Source: Vibrio maritimus
GTDB taxonomy: Bacteria > Pseudomonadota > Gammaproteobacteria > Enterobacterales > Vibrionaceae
DNA length: 64,000 nucleotides
Assembly (NCBI GenBank): GCA_000755425.1
Contig: BBMT01000006.1
Span: 1-64,000, forward strand
Direction: 5' to 3'
Below, one piece after another: positions 9,572-19,526 of this stretch (position 1 is its first letter; each line of letters begins with the position of its first letter). Made by a program: the position numbers and the translations under genes. The notes under the pieces are model-generated. The model saw only the letters and a program-made list of their open reading frames with translations, searched no databases and was not told where the DNA came from.

Positions 9572-10388
9572 TTAACGCTGAGTAGCGGCCTTCATAGATT
9601 TAACAAATTGAGACAGTTCGCTAAGCATGATTTTCGGCGCATCAAGATTTTTCTCGATGATTTTCACGACAGCTGAGCCAGAAATTGCGCCTGCTGCACC
9701 CGCATCCAACGCTTGCTTCACTTGTTCTGGCTCAGAAATACCAAACCCGAGTAGTGATGGTGGTGCCTCGTACTTGTTAAGTTTGTCGAGTTGAGTGTTC
9801 ATCGGCATATTCGCCTTGGTCTCAGTACCGGTTACACCTGCGCGAGAAAGTAGGTAGGTGTAACCACCACCTAGTTTCGCAACTTGTTCAATCGTCTCTT
9901 CACTTGCCGTTGGAGGCGCGATGAAGATTGGGTGCACACCGTGCTTGTGTGCCGCTTCGACAAACTCTTTACTTTCGTTAGTAGGAACGTCAGCGATAAG
10001 TACGGAGTCTACGCCTACATCAGCACATTGCTTGTAAAACGCATCCAAACCTTTTGAGTAAACGAGGTTGGCATACATCAATAAACCGATAGGGGTCTCT
10101 GGGTATTTTTCGCGAACTTTGGCCAGCAATTCGAAGCAAATCGTTGGCGTTGTTTTCGCATCCAACGCACGAATGTTCGCACCTTGGATCGTTGGGCCGT
10201 CTGCTTGCGGATCTGAGAATGGCATACCTAGCTCTAATGCGTCGGCACCAGATTCGATTAAGGTTTCCATAATCTGTAGTGACAACTCTGCTTGGATCGC
10301 CCATAGTAACGAAAGGTACGAATGCGCCTTGGTTCTTCTCGCCTAAACGAGCGAACATCTCTTTATAACGGTCTTGATTCAGGCTCAT
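9572..10388 (-). CDS. trpA: TrpA, tryptophan synthase alpha chain (frameshifted)
   Basis: Cleaves indole-3-glycerol phosphate to indole and glyceraldehyde-3-phosphate, passing indole to TrpB. The N-terminus has [11 protein letters not shown], followed by the catalytic Glu region ([18 protein letters not shown], carrying both the Glu and the Asp). A frame break of two missing bases (or one extra) lies near 10290, between GDPS and LSLQIMETL. Repaired length is about 272 residues, as expected. The start ATG overlaps the trpB stop, so the two are translationally coupled. Last gene of the operon. Confidence 0.96.
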
Positions 10389-11578
10389 TACATTACTCCT
10401 TTGTCTTTTAAAATGTCGTGTACAGTGAAGATATCTTTGTCACCACGACCCGATAGGTTGACGACAAGAAGCTGTTCTTTTTCTGGGTTTTCGCGTGCCA
10501 TTTTCAGTGCGTATGCCAAAGCGTGAGAAGACTCAAGGGCAGGGATAATACCCTCGTGGCGCGCAAGCTCTTGGAATGCATCCAGTGCTTCGTCATCAGT
10601 AATGGCGCCATACTCTGCTCGGCCTATTGCGTTTAGATGAGCGTGCTGAGGGCCAACGGATGGGAAGTCAAGACCTGCCGATACAGAATACGACTCTTCA
10701 ATCTGGCCGTTAGGATCTTGCATCAGTGGTGCCTTCATACCAAAGAAGATACCCGTAGTGCCGTGTTTTAGCGGTGCACCGTGCTGGTCAGTATCGATGC
10801 CTAGACCTGCTGGTTCCACACCTATTAGGCGTACTGATTCTTCTTCGATGAAGTCTGCGAACATACCGATAGCGTTAGAACCACCGCCCACACAAGCAAT
10901 TACTGCATCTGGAAGTTTGCCTTCGCGAGCCAATACTTGGTTTTTGGTTTCTTCACCGATCATGCGTTGGAATTCACGTACGATGGTTGGGAATGGGTGA
11001 GGACCTGCCGCAGTACCAAGTAGGTAGTGGGCGTCTTCGTAGCTTGCAGACCAGTCGCGTAGCGCTTCGTTACACGCGTCTTTCAGTGTTGAAGAGCCTG
11101 AGTGTACCGGGATGACTTCTGCACCCATTAAGCGCATACGGAATACATTTGGGCTCTGACGCTCAACGTCTTTCGCACCCATGTAAACGCGACACTTAAG
11201 GTCAAGTAGGGCACAAGCAAGTGCCGTTGCTACGCCGTGCTGACCTGCGCCTGTTTCTGCGATGATCTCTTTCTTACCCATACGCTTAGCAAGCAGAGCT
11301 TGACCAAGTACTTGGTTAGTCTTGTGCGCACCGCCATGAAGTAGGTCTTCACGTTTTAGGTAAAGTTTGGTTTTTGTACCTTTTGTTAGGTTACGAGTCA
11401 GCGTAAGCGCAGTTGGACGGCCTGCGTACTCTTGCAGTAGCTCCATGAACTCAGATTGAAACTCAGGATCGTCTTGAGCATCGATGAAAGCTTGCTCTAG
11501 TTGATCCAAGGCTGGCACTAGAATTTGTGGTACGAACTGTCCACCGTATTCGCCAAAGTAGGCATCTAATTTAGACAT
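10388..11578 (-). CDS. trpB: TrpB, tryptophan synthase beta chain
   Basis: Intact PLP enzyme that condenses indole with serine to tryptophan. The Schiff-base lysine is in GGAHKTNQ, the phosphate-binding glycines in [10 protein letters not shown], and the C-terminal serine near LSGRGDKD. The start is taken as [13 protein letters not shown] (11578), because GAGG lies 8 bases upstream; an upstream in-frame extension to 11599 is unlikely. 396 residues, the usual length. Its stop overlaps the trpA start. Confidence 0.97.
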   Translation of the reverse strand: MSKLDAYFGEYGGQFVPQILVPALDQLEQAFIDAQDDPEFQSEFMELLQEYAGRPTALTLTRNLTKGTKTKLYLKREDLLHGGAHKTNQVLGQALLAKRMGKKEIIAETGAGQHGVATALACALLDLKCRVYMGAKDVERQSPNVFRMRLMGAEVIPVHSGSSTLKDACNEALRDWSASYEDAHYLLGTAAGPHPFPTIVREFQRMIGEETKNQVLAREGKLPDAVIACVGGGSNAIGMFADFIEEESVRLIGVEPAGLGIDTDQHGAPLKHGTTGIFFGMKAPLMQDPNGQIEESYSVSAGLDFPSVGPQHAHLNAIGRAEYGAITDDEALDAFQELARHEGIIPALESSHALAYALKMARENPEKEQLLVVNLSGRGDKDIFTVHDILKDKGVM

Positions 11579-11683
11579 GGTTAATTCCTCAATAGTCAAC
11601 TTGCTCGAGTACTCGTGTTTTCTTAGTTATCGAGCAAGTTTTAATAATTCTTAGTTGTTTGCAGAGCGGTACTATTCTTTTAG

Positions 11684-13047
11684 TTAATAGTCTCTAATTA
11701 GTGCAAACGCCTGATTCAATTTTTCTGCGTCTTTCTTACCTGGTGCTGACTCGACTCCTGAGTTTAAGTCTAGTCCGATGCAGCCAAGGGTACTGGCTTG
11801 CTTAACATTCTCTGGAGACAAACCGCCGGCCAACATCACATCGCTTGTGTTGTTTAACAATTGCCAGTCAAAGCTTTGACCTGTGCCGCCGGATTGCTCG
11901 CCAACTTTGGCATCCAATAGATGACGGTCTGCCTTGATTGCAGTTAGGTCAGGAATGGCATCGGTCACGCCGTGCGCTTTCCAGATTTTTACGTCATCAT
12001 TTAGAAGTGGAGTCAGCGTATCTATGTAGCTTGATCTTCATCACCATGAAGCTGAACGGCCGACAGTTTTAGTTCGTTAGCCGTGTTAGCAACAAATTCT
12101 GGGTTGTGGTTTTGGAACACACCCACAAACTCAAGTGGCGCGCCGCTCATCACAATGCGAGCCGACTCGGCATCAACAAAGCGAGGAGATTTTTCAACAA
12201 AGATCAGTCCACCTTTTACCGCGCCCGCTTGATAAGCTTTCGCCGCGTCATCAGCATGAGTTAGACCACACACCTTGTTTTCACCCAGCAGTACTTTGCG
12301 CACTGCTAGTTCAAGATTGTCTTCTGCCATGAGTGAGCTACCGATCAGGAAGCCATTCGCATAAGCGCAAAGGTCACGAACCTGCTGGTGGTTGTAAATG
12401 CCAGACTCAGAAATGATGATGGTGCCTTCTGACAGCTTAGGTGCGAGCTCTTTGGTGCGATCTAGGTTTACCGACAAATCGCGAAGGTTACGGTTGTTAA
12501 TGCCCACAACTTTTGCACCTAAGGCAATAGCTCGCTCTAGCTCTTCTTCGTTGCTGACCTCGGTTAAAATACCAAGTTCAAGAGACTCTGCGACTTCCGC
12601 TAGCTCGCGGTATTCCTCATCGTTAAGCACGGAAAGCATGAGCAAGATAGCATCTGCGTTGTAATGACGCGCGAGATACACTTGATAGGTATCGATCATG
12701 AAGTCTTTACACAGTACTGGTTGCTTAACTTGACGGCGTACCTGTGGCAGGAAGTCGAAATTGCCTTGGAAGTATTTCTCATCCGTGAGCACCGAGATGG
12801 CGCTTGCGTGGTTATTGTAGACCGAGGCAATGTAATCGAGGTCAAAGTCATCACGGATCAAACCTTTCGATGGTGACGCCTTTTTGCACTCTAAAATAAA
12901 CGCGGTTTTGCCTGTCGACAGTGCGCCATAGAAACTGCGGTCTGACGGAACGAGATCCGCTTTAAAACTTTCTAGAGGCTGAGTTTGCTTGCGCTCCTCA
13001 ACCCAGATTTTCTTATCATCGACGATTTTTGCTAATACTGTTTCCAT
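11684..13047 (-). CDS. trpCF: TrpCF, indole-3-glycerol phosphate synthase / PRA isomerase fusion (frameshifted)
   Basis: Bifunctional cytoplasmic enzyme for two consecutive steps of tryptophan synthesis. The TrpC half (about 1-255) shows FILECKKASPSKG and the catalytic VLCKDFMID and GINNRNLRDL motifs. The TrpF half (about 256-454) shows KVCGLTHADDA, VQLHGDED and LAGGLSPENV. One T is missing near 12028, right after HGDEDQA. Repaired length is 454 residues, matching E. coli TrpCF. Followed by a gap of about 100 bases before trpB. Confidence 0.95.
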
Positions 13048-13072
13048 TGTCTTTTCCTGTTAATTCGCCGAG

Positions 13073-14073
13073 TTACTTACCGTGTGCCGCCAGCTTTTGA
13101 ACCAGCTCGTAAGCTTTTCCTGAGTTCATTGCATTGATGGCTTGCGCTGCATTGGCTTTAAGGTCTTCGTGACCAAAGAGTTTCATTAGAAGCGCAACGT
13201 TGACCGCAACAGCGCCTAACTGCGCGTCCGTACCTTTACCCGTTAGCATATTAGTGATGATGGCGCGATTTTCTTCTGGCTCCCCGCCCTTGATAGTTTC
13301 TAGTGGGTAAGACTCTAAGCCGAAGTCTGCTGGCGTTAGGTGTATTCTGTGATTTTGCCGTCTTGAATTTCAGCGACCAGAGTTTCACCGTGAATAGCGA
13401 CTTCATCCAAGCCACTACCGTGAACAACGGCTGCACGCTTCATACCCATTTGTAACATGGTTTCCGCAATAGGACGAACCAGTTTTGCATCATAAACGCC
13501 CATCAGTTCGATGTTAGGGCGCGCTGGGTTAATGAGCGGACCAAGAATATTAAAGATGGTGCGAGTTTTCATGGTTTGGCGTACTGGCATCGCATGGCGA
13601 ACACCGCCGTGATACTGAGGTGCAAATAGGAAAGCAACGCCAATTTCATCGACTGCGCTGCGGGTATCTTCCGCAGACATTGCCAAGTCGATACCAAATG
13701 AATCGAGGAGATCCGAAGAGCCAGACTTGCTCGATACACCTCGGTTACCGTGTTTGGCGACTTTCAGGCCGCACGCTGCTGCAACAAACGCAGCCGTGGT
13801 TGAGATGTTGATGGTGTTGGCACCGTCGCCACCTGTACCCACGATATCAGCAAAGTCATAGTCAGGGCGAGGGAATGGGTTCGCGTTAGCAAGCAGTGCT
13901 TTTGCTGCACCAGCGATCTCGTCTGGCGTCTCGCCCTTGATTTTCAGTGCGGTTAGGGCAGCAGACATTAAAATAGGGTCTAGCTCACCTTTGATAATAG
14001 TGTCAAACAACGACTGGCTCTCTTCTTGAGTTAGATCCAGTTGGTCGTAAAGTTTGTTGATGATGTTTTCCAT
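13073..14073 (-). CDS. trpD: TrpD, anthranilate phosphoribosyltransferase (frameshifted)
   Basis: Transfers phosphoribose from PRPP to anthranilate. The PRPP-binding [14 protein letters not shown] motif and the [13 protein letters not shown] loop are intact. The C-terminal part ([20 protein letters not shown] and [16 protein letters not shown]) continues in another frame after a missing C near 13340 (CCC expected after Tyr-Thr). Repaired length is 333 residues. Unlike E. coli, trpG is a separate gene here, the usual Vibrio arrangement. Confidence 0.95.
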
Positions 14074-14101
14074 AATTACGATTCCTTAGTTGTTTGAGTT
14101 C

Positions 14102-14737
14102 TTAAGCAGATTTTGTTTCGACAGACTGTTCAGTCGCCCATGCGATGGCATTGCTTAGCAATGTTGCACCGTAGGTTGTCATAATTGACTCAGGATGGAA
14201 CTGGAAGCCACAGATACGATCTTGTTCGTTCGCCACTGACATGACTAGACCATCAACCTGTGCGGTCACTTCTAGTGAGTCAGGTACTTTCGTTGCCACC
14301 AATGAGTGATAACGCGCTATCGCGAGCGGTGAAGGCAGACCTTGGTAAATGGCATGATTGTCATGCGCCATCATCGACACTTTTCCGTGAATGATTTCGC
14401 CAGCGCCAGCAACGACACCACCGTAGGCTTCGACGATTGCTTGGTGACCCAGACAAATGCCAATCATTGGCACTTTTCCACGAAGGGATTTAATTAACTC
14501 TGGCATACAGCCGGCTTCTGAAGGCGCACCAGGCCCTGGAGATAGTACGACGACAGGGTTTTTTAGCTCTAATACCGCTTTGGCAATTTTTTCCGCAGAG
14601 ATGTGGTTGCGATAAATTTTTACGTTGTGGCCTAGGCTTCGAAATTGATCCACCAAGTTGTAGGTAAACGAGTCAAAGTTATCGACAAAAACAATATTGG
14701 CGAGCTCGTTGCTTGCTGACTTTGGATTAATAGACAT
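14102..14737 (-). CDS. trpG: TrpG, anthranilate synthase glutamine amidotransferase subunit
   Basis: Intact class I glutamine amidotransferase that supplies ammonia to TrpE. The catalytic Cys is in MIGICLGHQA and the His/Glu pair in FQFHPESI. The FVDNFDSFTYNLVDQF start region and VLSPGPGAPSEAG oxyanion loop are typical. The start at 14737 (MSINPKSAS) lies inside the end of trpE, overlapping by 11 bases, which implies translational coupling. 211 residues. Confidence 0.96.
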   Translation of the reverse strand: MSINPKSASNELANIVFVDNFDSFTYNLVDQFRSLGHNVKIYRNHISAEKIAKAVLELKNPVVVLSPGPGAPSEAGCMPELIKSLRGKVPMIGICLGHQAIVEAYGGVVAGAGEIIHGKVSMMAHDNHAIYQGLPSPLAIARYHSLVATKVPDSLEVTAQVDGLVMSVANEQDRICGFQFHPESIMTTYGATLLSNAIAWATEQSVETKSA

Positions 14738-16306
14738 CGTGATTACCCTTGTGCGCCGTTTTGATTGCTGAAATGACGGCTTGCGCCTTGCCACGAGTTT
14801 CATCCGCTTCAGATTGAGGGTCAGAGTCGAATACGACACCAGCACCAGCTTGAACTTGAGCAATGCCATCTTCGACATAAGCAGAGCGGATAACAATGCA
14901 GGTATCCAAATCACCGGCGCCATTCATGTAACCCACTGCGCCGCCGTAGCTGCCGCGAGTTTGGCCTTCAAATTGACGAATCAACTGCATAGCACGGATT
15001 TTTGGTGCTCCGGTTAGCGTTCCCATGTTCATACACGCTTGGTAGCCGTGCAGCGCATCTAGGTCACCACGAAGCTGGCCAACTACACGAGATACCAAGT
15101 GCATCACGTGACTATAACGGTCAGTTTTCAAAAGATCTGCCACATGGCGAGAGCCTGGTTCAGCAATGCGAGCCACATCATTACGTGCTAGGTCAACCAG
15201 CATCATGTGCTCTGCGTTCTCTTTCATGTCGCTGCGCAGCTCTAGCTCGATTCGGCTATCAAGGTCTTTGTTGATGCTGCCATCTGCGTTCTTGCCGCGA
15301 CGGCGAGTACCCGCGATAGGGTAGATTTCAATTTGGTTTGAGTCTTTGCCGTACTTAAGCGCACTCTCTGGAGACGCACCAAACAGAGTAAACAGCTCAT
15401 CTTGCATATAGAACATGTAAGGGCTTGGGTTGCTCTGCTTCAATTCTTTATAGGCTGCCAGAGGTGAAGGACATGGTAGAGTGAAACGGCGAGATGGTAC
15501 GACTTGGAAGATGTCGCCACGAACCACGTACTCCTTTAAATCGCGAACGATTTGGCAAAAGTCTTCGTCGGAGATACTGACGTCTTCTTGAATACCTTCG
15601 ACTTTCGTTGCCTCTGGCACCATTTTTAGGTTGTCGCATTGCTGGCTGATTTCTGTGATTCGGCCGCGGATACGAGCAAGTTCTGCATCATCGTGGTTAA
15701 ACAGTGTCGTTTGTAGGTCACAAGACTCTTTTGGTGATCAACAACAAGAAGGCTTTCAGCGACATAGAATACGAAGTCTGGACATTGGTTCGCTTTGTTT
15801 GCATCAGCCAGAGGCTCAAAGTTCGCAACAATGTCGTAAGCAAATAGGCCACCCATGAAAATGGCGTTCTTGTCTAAACCGCTTAGGTCAAAACTGTGTT
15901 GAACAAGACGCAGCGCATCAAAAGAGGAGGCTTCACGAAGTCGAGAGTCTTCATCTAGTGTGTCGTCTGGCATCTCAAACTGAACGACGAGCTCTTTGTC
16001 TGTTAGCGTGTGTTCAATTTCGTCCGCAATGTTCTGAGCAATGATGTTAAGAAGATTGACACCGTTTGTCGTTAGCGCTTCATAGCGCACTTTGTGACCT
16101 TCACAAACGATACGAACGGCAGAATCAACGATAAGTAGGCTCTGTAAGTCTTGTTTTGAGTCGATTTCAGCAGACTCAAGTAGCAGACTATCGGTTTTGT
16201 TTTCACACAAGGTGTGAAACAGTCTGGTTGGGTCTTGTGCGTACGGTACTTGGAGAGAAAGTACTTCTAATCGACCCTGTTTATTGATGCTAATGGCTTT
16301 ATTCAC
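14727..16306 (-). CDS. trpE: TrpE, anthranilate synthase component I (frameshifted)
   Basis: Converts chorismate to anthranilate with TrpG. The tryptophan feedback site LLESA is at residues 42-46, and chorismate-binding motifs (IAGTRRRGKN, ELRSDMKENAEHMMLVDLAR split over the core, GTLTGAPKIRAMQLI) are present. The start is taken as GTG at 16306 because AGGAG lies 6 bases upstream. One A is missing from an A5 run near 15730 (expected His-Gln-Lys-Glu), shifting the frame in the middle of the protein. Repaired length is 526 residues. First structural gene of the operon, behind the attenuator. Confidence 0.96.
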
Positions 16307-16470
16307 AAAAGCTCCTTTTAATCTTGAATCTGCTGTTGCAACAATCTTGGTACACCTAGTGTTCACTGGTTATAGTCGCACAATTAAAACGTTTGCCCAA
16401 CGTTCAATGTTCCCAAATTGTTGCTAAAATAATCGTTTAAATTGAAATTTTTGTCAGATGAATCGAAAAA

Positions 16471-16502
16471 CAAAAAAAGCCCACTCAACTGAGTGGGCTT
16501 TA
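16471..16502 (-). terminator. trp attenuator (terminator hairpin 3:4)
   Basis: On the minus strand aagcccactca / tgagtgggctt forms an 11-base stem followed by eight T residues. The 5' arm of this hairpin is also complementary to gagtgggctt inside the end of the leader reading frame (about 16532-16545), giving the mutually exclusive antiterminator 2:3. A pause hairpin 1:2 (cacttgga / tccgagtg) precedes it. All four elements of classical trp attenuation are therefore visible. Confidence 0.93.
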
Positions 16503-16519
16503 ATCAAATTCGGGTTTGA

Positions 16520-16630
16520 TTATGCACGCAAAAAAGCCCACTCGGATTGTGTCCAAGTGCGCCACCAACCTACTAGAGCGTTAACCCCACGGTTTAAAGG
16601 TTTTTTGAATGTATGAATATCGAGTAACAT
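16520..16630 (-). CDS. trpL: TrpL leader peptide
   Basis: A 36-codon reading frame with four tryptophan codons (W22, W23, W26, W31), the first two in tandem, placed between the operator and the attenuator. The residues around them read GWWRTWTQSEW. Ribosome stalling at these codons under tryptophan limitation would free the antiterminator. The ribosome site upstream of the ATG at 16630 is weak. The leader is longer than the 14-residue E. coli peptide. Confidence 0.92.
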   Translation of the reverse strand: MLLDIHTFKKPLNRGVNALVGWWRTWTQSEWAFLRA

Positions 16631-16655
16631 ACGTGCCTAATCTCAAAAACTGTAT

Positions 16656-16680
16656 CTGCGTACTAGTTAACTAGTTCGCG
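16656..16680. promoter_or_regulatory. TrpR operator
   Basis: On the minus strand the sequence cgaactagttaactagtacg is identical to the core of the E. coli trp operator as I recall it. It overlaps the -10 element of the trp promoter, so bound TrpR-tryptophan would block transcription. It also lies close to the divergent rnm promoter. Confidence 0.93.
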
Positions 16681-16693
16681 CTATAAAAGTCAA
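16665..16693 (-). promoter_or_regulatory. trp operon promoter
   Basis: -35 TTGACT and -10 TTAACT with a 17-base spacer on the minus strand, the same -10 as the E. coli trp promoter, embedded in the TrpR operator. Confidence 0.88.
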
Positions 16694-16709
16694 CCGAAAA
16701 TGTGAAAAA

Positions 16710-17606
16710 ATGAAAATAGATTTACACAGCCACACTACCGCCTCTGATGGCCGATTATCGGTTGCTGATCTTTTGGATAGAGCCATAAGCTTTGACGTGA
16801 AAGTACTGGCGATTACCGATCACGATACCTTAGACGCATTGCCTACCGCTCATCAGCTAATTGAAGAACAGTCGTTGCCAATTGAATTGGTTAACGGTAT
16901 CGAGATTTCGACGGTTTGGCAGAACAAAGATATTCATATTGTCGGGCTTGGCGTAGACATTGACTCCCCTGAGCTAAACGCGTTGATTCGTGCTCAGCAA
17001 GCTAGAAGAGTAGAGCGCTCCGAGCTCATCGCGCACCGACTAGAAAAAGCGACTCGTGAAGGTTTGCTTGAGGAAGTAAAAGCGATCGCTGGTGATGCGC
17101 CGATAACACGTGCTCACTTTGCTAAATGGCTAGTGGACAACGGTTACGCGAAAAATATGCAGCAGGTGTTCAAGAAGTTTATGACTCGCAACAACACCGG
17201 TTATGTGCCACCAAATTGGTGCACGATGTCAGAAGCGGTGGATGCGATTCATCAGGCGGGTGGGGTAGCGGTGCTGGCGCATCCTGGTCGATACCAGCTA
17301 ACGGCTAAATGGCTGAAGCGCTTATTGGCGGCATTTGTGGAAGCGAATGGTGATGCTATGGAAGTGGCTCAGCCGCAACAAAGTCAACAAGAAAGGCGCA
17401 ACCTCGCAGATTATGCGATACAATACAATCTATTAGCTTCACAAGGGTCAGATTTCCACTATCCTTCCCCTTGGATGGAGTTAGGTAGAAACCTATGGCT
17501 GCCATCGGGCGTAGAGCCAGTATGGGATCGCCTACCGTTAAAGACAGCAACTTCGCTGACGAGCACTACAATAGAGAGTGCTGCAGAAGATGGTGAAAAA
17601 GAATAA
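16710..17606 (+). CDS. rnm: RNase AM (Rnm/YciV), PHP-domain 5'-3' exoribonuclease
   Basis: Intact 298-residue PHP-fold metal-dependent phosphoesterase. The metal motif HSHTTASDG is at residues 6-14, with [28 protein letters not shown] and GSDFHYPS completing the site. The E. coli homologue (formerly YciV/TrpH) trims 5' ends of ribosomal and small RNAs. Divergent from trpL and adjacent to yciO, as in E. coli. Its promoter must lie within or beside the TrpR operator region, so some tryptophan-linked control is possible but unproven. Confidence 0.92.
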   Translation: MKIDLHSHTTASDGRLSVADLLDRAISFDVKVLAITDHDTLDALPTAHQLIEEQSLPIELVNGIEISTVWQNKDIHIVGLGVDIDSPELNALIRAQQARRVERSELIAHRLEKATREGLLEEVKAIAGDAPITRAHFAKWLVDNGYAKNMQQVFKKFMTRNNTGYVPPNWCTMSEAVDAIHQAGGVAVLAHPGRYQLTAKWLKRLLAAFVEANGDAMEVAQPQQSQQERRNLADYAIQYNLLASQGSDFHYPSPWMELGRNLWLPSGVEPVWDRLPLKTATSLTSTTIESAAEDGEKE

Positions 17607-17772
17607 CGACGCCGATAACTTTGAAATAAGTAGCCCCTGAAATATATCGGCCTGGGGTAAGCATCTTCACCGCACTTTCTTTTGATTCAATATTTTATTA
17701 AAGCGACAGCTCTTGAAGTCGAACGACAGGGAAGGTCGTACCGAGAGCGTCCTTAAGTTTGAAGGAATAACA

Positions 17773-18393
17773 ATGAGCCAATTTTTTTATGTACACCCAG
17801 AAAATCCTCAAGCACGTTTGATCACTCAAGCGGTTGCGATTGTTCGTAACGGTGGTGTCATTATTTATCCAACCGACTCTGGTTACGCACTAGGCTGTCA
17901 GCTAGAAAATAAACAAGCGCTTGAGCGAATTTGCCAGATCCGTCGTCTTGATGACAAACATAACTTCACCTTGTTGTGTCGCGACTTGTCTGAGTTATCT
18001 CTCTATGCACGTGTTGATAATACGGCATTCCGTCTGCTAAAAAATAACACACCTGGCCCTTACACATTTATCTTCAAAGGCACTAAAGAGGTTCCTCGTC
18101 GTTTGATGAACCCAAAGCGTAAAACCATCGGTATTCGTGTTCCAGATAACCAAATTGCCTTGGATTTACTTGAAGCATTGGGTGAGCCGCTAATGTCAAC
18201 GTCTTTGATTTTGCCTGGGAATGAAGTCACAGAGTCGGATCCAGAAGAGATCCGTGACAAGCTAGAGCATGCGGTAGATTGTATCTTGAATGGCGGTTAT
18301 TTGGGTGAGCAGCCAACGACTGTGATTGACTTTAGTGATGACGAAGCAAAAGTTCTTCGTATTGGAGCGGGTGACCCTGAACCATTCGAGTAG
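17773..18393 (+). CDS. yciO: YciO, Sua5/YciO/YrdC-domain protein
   Basis: Intact 206-residue protein, the same length as E. coli YciO. The YrdC-fold nucleotide/RNA-binding core is recognisable from GGVIIYPTDSGYALGC, the KxR-type segment IRRLDDKHNFTLLCRDLSE and PGPYTFIFKGT. It is a paralogue of the TsaC/Sua5 enzymes of tRNA threonylcarbamoyladenosine synthesis, but its own role is unsettled. Start ATG at 17773 follows GAAGGAATAAC. Downstream of rnm on the same strand. Confidence 0.92.
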   Translation: MSQFFYVHPENPQARLITQAVAIVRNGGVIIYPTDSGYALGCQLENKQALERICQIRRLDDKHNFTLLCRDLSELSLYARVDNTAFRLLKNNTPGPYTFIFKGTKEVPRRLMNPKRKTIGIRVPDNQIALDLLEALGEPLMSTSLILPGNEVTESDPEEIRDKLEHAVDCILNGGYLGEQPTTVIDFSDDEAKVLRIGAGDPEPFE

Positions 18394-18423
18394 AGTTTTG
18401 AATCTTTTCTTACTAAATTTATG

Positions 18424-18454
18424 AAGAAACTTGGTGCGTGAGCCAGGTTTCTTT
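18424..18454 (+). terminator. Terminator after yciO
   Basis: Stem aagaaacttgg / ccaggtttctt, 11 pairs with one G-T wobble, 8-base loop, short T run after it. Confidence 0.75.
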
Positions 18455-18455
18455 G

Positions 18456-18491
18456 CGATAATACGCGACCGCGATTTTAGGTCGCATTATC
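18456..18491 (+). other. Stem-loop in the rluB leader
   Basis: ataat-ac-gcgacc and ggtcgcattat are complementary arms (11 pairs with a two-base bulge) around a 9-base loop, ending about 40 bases before the rluB start. It has no T run, so it is not a terminator. A leader RNA structure is an inference. Confidence 0.45.
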
Positions 18492-18531
18492 TGGTTTCGA
18501 CGTCTGTGAAGACGACATTATAGGTAGGTAA

Positions 18532-19462
18532 ATGAGCGAAAAATTACAAAAAGTGCTTGCTCGCGCAGGCCACGGTTCTCGTCGTGAACTTGAAGCCTGA
18601 TTAAATCTGGCGCGTGAGTGTGAATGGTCAGGTAGCAAGACTGGGCGAACGTCTGGAAGACGAAAATGCGGTCATCCGTATCGATGGTCATACTGTTTCT
18701 GCCAAAGCACAAGAAGAAGTGGTTTGTCGAGTTCTGGCCTATTACAAGCCAGAAGGTGAACTATGTACACGTCACGATCCTGAAGGCCGTCGTACTGTAT
18801 TCGATCGTTTGCCGAAAATCCGCGGTTCACGCTGGATTTCTGTTGGCCGCCTTGATGCTAACACATCAGGTCTACTTCTGTTCACGACTGATGGTGAACT
18901 GGCTAACCGCCTAATGCACCCAAGCCGTCAAGTTGAGCGTGAATACCTAGTTCGCGTTTTCGGTGAAGTGAATGAGCAGAAAGTTCGCAACGTGGTAAAC
19001 GGTGTTGAGCTTGACGATGGTATGGCACGTTTCGAAGACGTGGTATACGCAGGTGGTGAAGGCATGAACCACACCTTCTACGTTGTAATCAACGAAGGTC
19101 GTAACCGTGAAGTTCGTCGTCTATGGGAATCGCAAGAGACAACCGTAAGCCGTCTTAAGCGTGTGCGTTACGGTGATATCTACCTAGACAAGAAACTGCC
19201 TCGTGGCGGTTGGATGGAACTGACTCTGAAAGAAGTTAACTACCTACGTGAGCTCGTTGAACTTCGTCCAGAGAAAGAGACCATGCTAGACCAAAGCCAG
19301 AACACTTCTCGTCAGCGTGAGCGTTCTCGTAGCCAGAAAATTCGTCGCGCAGTACGTCGCCACGAAGAGCGTGCAAATGCACCAAAAGGTCGTAGCAACC
19401 AACAGCGCCGCAATAAAAAGTCTTCAGGCGAGCAAGGCTCTCGTAATAAGACGCGTCGCTAA
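18532..19462 (+). CDS. rluB: RluB, 23S rRNA pseudouridine 2605 synthase (frameshifted)
   Basis: Modifies 23S rRNA. An S4 RNA-binding domain starts the protein ([20 protein letters not shown]). The catalytic Asp is in [20 protein letters not shown]. The C-terminus is a very basic Arg/Lys/Ser-rich tail after about residue 245, common in RluB. Two single bases are missing near 18597 and 18610, within the S4 domain (expected Glu-Ala-Met-Ile-Lys-Ser-Gly-Arg-Val-Ser). Repaired length is 310 residues. Monocistronic between two terminators. Confidence 0.93.
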
Positions 19463-19483
19463 TCACGACAGTTATCGAATACT

Positions 19484-19508
19484 AAAAAACCAGCGAAAGC
19501 TGGTTTTT
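19484..19508. terminator. Bidirectional terminator between rluB and TRIC gene
   Basis: Stem aaaaccagc / gctggtttt around a GAAA tetraloop with A and T flanks, lying between convergent genes. Confidence 0.92.
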
Positions 19509-19526
19509 GTGCGTGATGTTTGGGGA

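Noticed and set aside
11579..11599. Seven-residue N-terminal extension of TrpB
   Set aside because: The ribosome site fits the internal ATG at 11578 and the protein then has the standard length.
9572..16306. Reading the trp operon as a decaying, non-functional operon
   Set aside because: Every break is a one- or two-base change, mostly in short runs, with all catalytic motifs intact and the control region perfect. The same error type occurs across the window.
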